A stretch of DNA of 64,000 nucleotides, taken from positions 62,001 through 126,000 of the forward strand of contig JABSPK010000009.1 in NCBI GenBank assembly GCA_013214065.1, given 5' to 3'. The position numbers and the translations under genes were made by a program. A model generated the notes under the pieces. That model saw only the letters and a program-made list of their open reading frames with translations. It had not been told where the DNA came from and did no database searches. Positions 60,805-64,000 of the stretch are shown piece by piece. Position 1 is the first letter of the stretch. Every line of letters starts with the position of its first letter. The stretch is from Flavobacteriaceae bacterium (GTDB lineage: Bacteria > Bacteroidota > Bacteroidia > Flavobacteriales > Flavobacteriaceae).

Positions 60805-63336
60805 ATGGCTGAAGGAGAAAAATTGATACCTATCAACATTGAGGATGAGATGAAATCTGCCTACATCGATTACTCGATGTCGGTCATTGTGTCACGTGCC
60901 TTGCCCGATGTCCGTGACGGTCTGAAACCAGTACACCGCCGGGTGCTTTTCGGAATGCACGAATTGGGGGTCAGATCGACCAGTGCCCACAAGAAATCGG
61001 CCCGTATCGTCGGGGAGGTACTCGGTAAATACCACCCCCATGGGGATACCTCGGTATACGACACCATGGTGCGGATGGCCCAGGAATGGAGTTTGCGTTA
61101 CATGCTCATCGACGGCCAAGGAAACTTTGGGTCGGTAGATGGTGACAGTCCGGCAGCAATGCGTTACACGGAAGCGAGAATGCGAAAGATCGCCGATGAA
61201 ATGTTGGCGGATATCGATAAGGATACCGTAGACCATCAGCTGAATTTCGATGATTCGCTGCAAGAACCGACCGTACTGCCCACCCGGGTACCCAACCTTT
61301 TGGTGAACGGGGCCTCGGGGATCGCCGTAGGTATGGCGACCAATATGCCCCCGCACAACCTTTCAGAGGTCGTAGACGGCACCATAGCCTACATCGACAA
61401 CAACGCCATCGAAATCGACGAATTGATCACCCATATCAAAGCCCCTGATTTTCCTACGGGCGGAATCATTTACGGTTACGATGGGGTCAAGGATGCCTTC
61501 CATACCGGTAGGGGCCGTGTGGTGATGCGGGCCAAATCACATTTCGAGGAAGTACAGGGTAGGGAATGTATCATCGTGACGGAAATCCCATATCAGGTCA
61601 ACAAGGCCGATATGATCAAGAAAACCGCCGATTTGGTCAACGATAAAAAAATCGAAGGTATTTCCTCGATTCGTGATGAGTCGGATCGGAAAGGGATGCG
61701 CATCGTTTACATCCTGAAGCGTGATGCCATTCCGAATATCGTTTTGAACATGTTGTTCAAATACACGGCTTTGCAGTCGTCATTCAGTGTGAACAATATC
61801 GCCTTGGTCAACGGGCGGCCCAAATTGCTCAATCTCAAAGAGATCATCCATCATTTCGTCGAACACCGACATGACGTGGTGGTACGCCGTACGAAATTCG
61901 AATTGAAGAAGGCCGAGGATCGGGCACACATCCTACAAGGATTGATCATCGCCTCCGACAACATCGATGAGGTGATCAAGATCATCCGGGGCTCTTCGAA
62001 TGTCGAAGACGCCCGAAACAGCTTGATGGAACGCTTCAAGCTTTCCGAAGTACAGGCCAAGGCCATTGTCGAAATGCGCCTGCGTCAATTGACCGGTCTG
62101 GAGCAAGACAAGCTACGGAAGGAATATGATGATCTCTTGAAGACCATCGAGGATTTGAAAGACATCCTCGACAAGAAAGAACGAAGGATGCAGATCATTA
62201 AAGATGAGCTGCAAGAGGTCAAGGACAAGTATGGCGATGAACGCCGCTCCGAAATCAACTTCGCAGGTGGTGACCTGAGCATCGAAGATATGATCCCCGA
62301 CGAGCAAGTGGTGATCACCATCTCGCATGCCGGCTATATCAAGCGTACCCCCTTGACGGAATACAAAACCCAAAACCGCGGTGGCGTAGGGCAAAAAGCC
62401 TCTTCAACCCGGAATGAGGATTTCTTGGAGCATTTGTTCGTGGGTACCAACCACCAGTACATGCTCTTCTTTACCCAAAAAGGAAAATGTTTCTGGATGC
62501 GCGTCTTCGAAATCCCTGAAGGAAGCCGCACCTCCAAAGGACGGGCCATCCAAAACCTCATCAATATCGATAATGAAGATAAGGTCAAAGCCTTTATCTG
62601 TACCCAAGATCTTAAGGATGAGGACTACGTAAACAGCCATTACGTCATTATGGCCACCAAGAAGGGTACAGTCAAGAAAACCTCCCTGGAGCAGTATTCA
62701 CGCCCCCGTCAAAATGGGATCAATGCGATTACCATCCGGGAAGGGGATGAATTGCTCGAAGCCAAACTGACAACCGGAACCAGCCAGATTTTGTTGGGTC
62801 TGAAATCAGGGAAGGCCATCCGATTTGAAGAAGGCAAGACCCGACCTATGGGCCGTAACGCCTCCGGGGTCCGGGGAATCACCTTGGCCAGTGACGATGA
62901 CGAGGTCATCGGTATGATTTCGGTGCACAACTTTGAGGACAATGTCCTTGTCGTTTCGGAAAATGGCTATGGAAAAAGATCCAGCATCGATGATTATCGC
63001 GTAACTAATAGGGGAGGAAAAGGGGTAAAAACCATTTCCATCACCGAAAAGACGGGCGGTTTGGTCGCGATCAAGAACGTTTCCGATTCCGATGACCTGA
63101 TGATCATCAATAAATCGGGCATCGCCATTCGCATGGGGGTCGAAGACCTCAGGGTGATGGGTCGTGCGACCCAAGGCGTCAAGGTGATCAATATCAAGAA
63201 CAACGATTCGATCGCCGCCGTAGCCAAAGTCATGAAAGACGAAGAAGCCGTCGATGAGGCCGATATCCGCAATATCGAAGTGAACGGTGAAGATGGCATG
63301 GCTCTTGATAATGATACGCCGGAAACTAAAGAATGA
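60805..63336 (+). CDS. gyrA: DNA gyrase subunit A
   Basis: 843 residues, full length. With GyrB it puts negative supercoils into DNA. The N-terminal breakage-reunion domain has [11 protein letters not shown]-type start ([20 protein letters not shown]), the catalytic Tyr Y121 in [10 protein letters not shown], and the GyrA coiled coil. The C-terminal six-bladed beta-pinwheel includes the GyrA-box-like [12 protein letters not shown] (about 525-540), which marks gyrase over topoisomerase IV. The tail is acidic ([13 protein letters not shown]...). A TPR gene follows 35 nt later and is probably co-transcribed. Confidence 0.97.
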   Translation: MAEGEKLIPINIEDEMKSAYIDYSMSVIVSRALPDVRDGLKPVHRRVLFGMHELGVRSTSAHKKSARIVGEVLGKYHPHGDTSVYDTMVRMAQEWSLRYMLIDGQGNFGSVDGDSPAAMRYTEARMRKIADEMLADIDKDTVDHQLNFDDSLQEPTVLPTRVPNLLVNGASGIAVGMATNMPPHNLSEVVDGTIAYIDNNAIEIDELITHIKAPDFPTGGIIYGYDGVKDAFHTGRGRVVMRAKSHFEEVQGRECIIVTEIPYQVNKADMIKKTADLVNDKKIEGISSIRDESDRKGMRIVYILKRDAIPNIVLNMLFKYTALQSSFSVNNIALVNGRPKLLNLKEIIHHFVEHRHDVVVRRTKFELKKAEDRAHILQGLIIASDNIDEVIKIIRGSSNVEDARNSLMERFKLSEVQAKAIVEMRLRQLTGLEQDKLRKEYDDLLKTIEDLKDILDKKERRMQIIKDELQEVKDKYGDERRSEINFAGGDLSIEDMIPDEQVVITISHAGYIKRTPLTEYKTQNRGGVGQKASSTRNEDFLEHLFVGTNHQYMLFFTQKGKCFWMRVFEIPEGSRTSKGRAIQNLINIDNEDKVKAFICTQDLKDEDYVNSHYVIMATKKGTVKKTSLEQYSRPRQNGINAITIREGDELLEAKLTTGTSQILLGLKSGKAIRFEEGKTRPMGRNASGVRGITLASDDDEVIGMISVHNFEDNVLVVSENGYGKRSSIDDYRVTNRGGKGVKTISITEKTGGLVAIKNVSDSDDLMIINKSGIAIRMGVEDLRVMGRATQGVKVINIKNNDSIAAVAKVMKDEEAVDEADIRNIEVNGEDGMALDNDTPETKE

Positions 63337-63371
63337 TAAGTAAACACTAAATATTTAATTACACAAAAAAG

Positions 63372-64000
63372 ATGAAAACTAAATTGTTATTGCTAGCGGC
63401 CCTTTCGATATCCGTGATGGGCTTTGCGCAGAAAGCAGAGATCAAGGCTGCCGATAAAGCCCTTAAAGGAGGGAATGCCGCGGAAGCGAAGAGCACCTTG
63501 GAAGCTGCGGCCTCATTGATCGACGCCGCCGATCCCAAGCTTCAGGCCCAGTACTACTCGATTTTGGCGAATGCCAACATGAACTTGGCCAATTTCGAAC
63601 CAGCGGTCGAGGGCTTTAAGAAGGTAATCGCCGTTGAAGAAGCCAGTGGGAAAAAGAAATTCACCGCCGATGCCCAACAAAAAATGGGACAAATGACCTC
63701 TGAATTGGTCAATGCCGCGGTTGATGACAACAAAAACAAGGCCTACGTCGCCGGTGCTGAAAAATTGTACCTGGCCTACAAACTCAGTCCCCAAGACACC
63801 GTATACCTGTATTATGCGGCCAGTAGTGCGGTCAATGCTGGACCTGACAATTACGACCAAGCCATCAAATTCTACGAAGAATTGAAAGACTTGAATTACG
63901 ATGGTAGTGAGGTCAAGTATACGGCGGTCAACACCACTACCGGTGAAGTCGAGACCATGGATAAAACCACCCGTGATCTTTATGTCAAAGCGGGTACCCA
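63372..64000 (+). CDS. exported tetratricopeptide-repeat protein, N-terminal part
   Basis: The frame runs open from ATG 63372 to the end of the window (209 codons), so the 3' end is missing. MKTKLLLLAALSISVMGFAQ is a signal peptide. The mature part is Ala-rich and helical with TPR-like pairs (ADKALKGGNAAEAKSTLEAAAS; YSILANANMNLANFEPAVEGFKKVI; YLYYAASSAVNAGPDNYDQAIKFYEEL). Position right behind gyrA is common in Flavobacteriia. A periplasmic or outer-membrane protein-interaction role is inferred. Confidence 0.88.
   Translation, partial: MKTKLLLLAALSISVMGFAQKAEIKAADKALKGGNAAEAKSTLEAAASLIDAADPKLQAQYYSILANANMNLANFEPAVEGFKKVIAVEEASGKKKFTADAQQKMGQMTSELVNAAVDDNKNKAYVAGAEKLYLAYKLSPQDTVYLYYAASSAVNAGPDNYDQAIKFYEELKDLNYDGSEVKYTAVNTTTGEVETMDKTTRDLYVKAGT

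Overview
The window is a piece of a chromosome from a marine-type member of the Flavobacteriaceae (Bacteroidota). Three things point there. Two large secreted proteins end in type IX secretion (Por) sorting domains. Many promoters fit the Bacteroidota form TTTG - about 19 nt - TANNTTTG rather than the E. coli form, and Shine-Dalgarno sequences are mostly absent. Gene content and order (ClpC with gyrA, fused thrA with thrB and thrC, DUF3822 next to rsmD, an ebo cluster, PyrR-PyrB) fit the same group. Species cannot be named from the sequence. I see no IS element, prophage, CRISPR array, tRNA or rRNA, and no gene-free stretch longer than about 260 bases.

Layout. 1-5.1 kb: the end of an M48 metallopeptidase, a secreted glycoside-hydrolase-like protein with Big2 and PA14 modules, and a UMF1-type transporter. 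5.1-8.8 kb (minus): an ECF sigma factor, its likely anti-sigma partner, a DUF4097 protein and two tandem DUF2807 proteins. 9-18.8 kb (mostly plus): lon, cmk, a Kbp-like BON-LysM protein, rpsA with a structured leader, pyrR-pyrB, a small ORF joined to rnz, pdxH and sixA. 18.8-21.5 kb: ppk1 and miaE. 21.6-28.4 kb: a complete eboABCDEF operon plus a small membrane protein. 28.4-32.6 kb: dnaX, RNase P RNA, rsmD, DUF3822 and a membrane-anchored protein. 32.7-38.3 kb: a RecD-like helicase, DUF4126, and a kdsB-HAD-KdnB-like-acyltransferase run suggesting lipid A/Kdo work. 38.5-46.9 kb: one 2806-residue BspA-type surface protein. 47-55.8 kb (minus): a gcvT-glsA-reductase-PCD-yebC run and the thrABC operon with a candidate leader peptide. 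55.9-64 kb: nnr, a small conserved gene, clpC, gyrA and the start of a TPR protein.

Most genes are housekeeping. The parts most worth checking are: an 11-A run in dnaX that would yield a gamma-like short product by slippage; a short Thr/Ile-rich ORF directly behind a promoter ahead of thrA; two crossing 8-bp complementary pairs in the rpsA leader; the ebo operon with an extra translationally coupled membrane protein; the KdnB-like dehydrogenase beside kdsB; and the mosaic giant surface protein.
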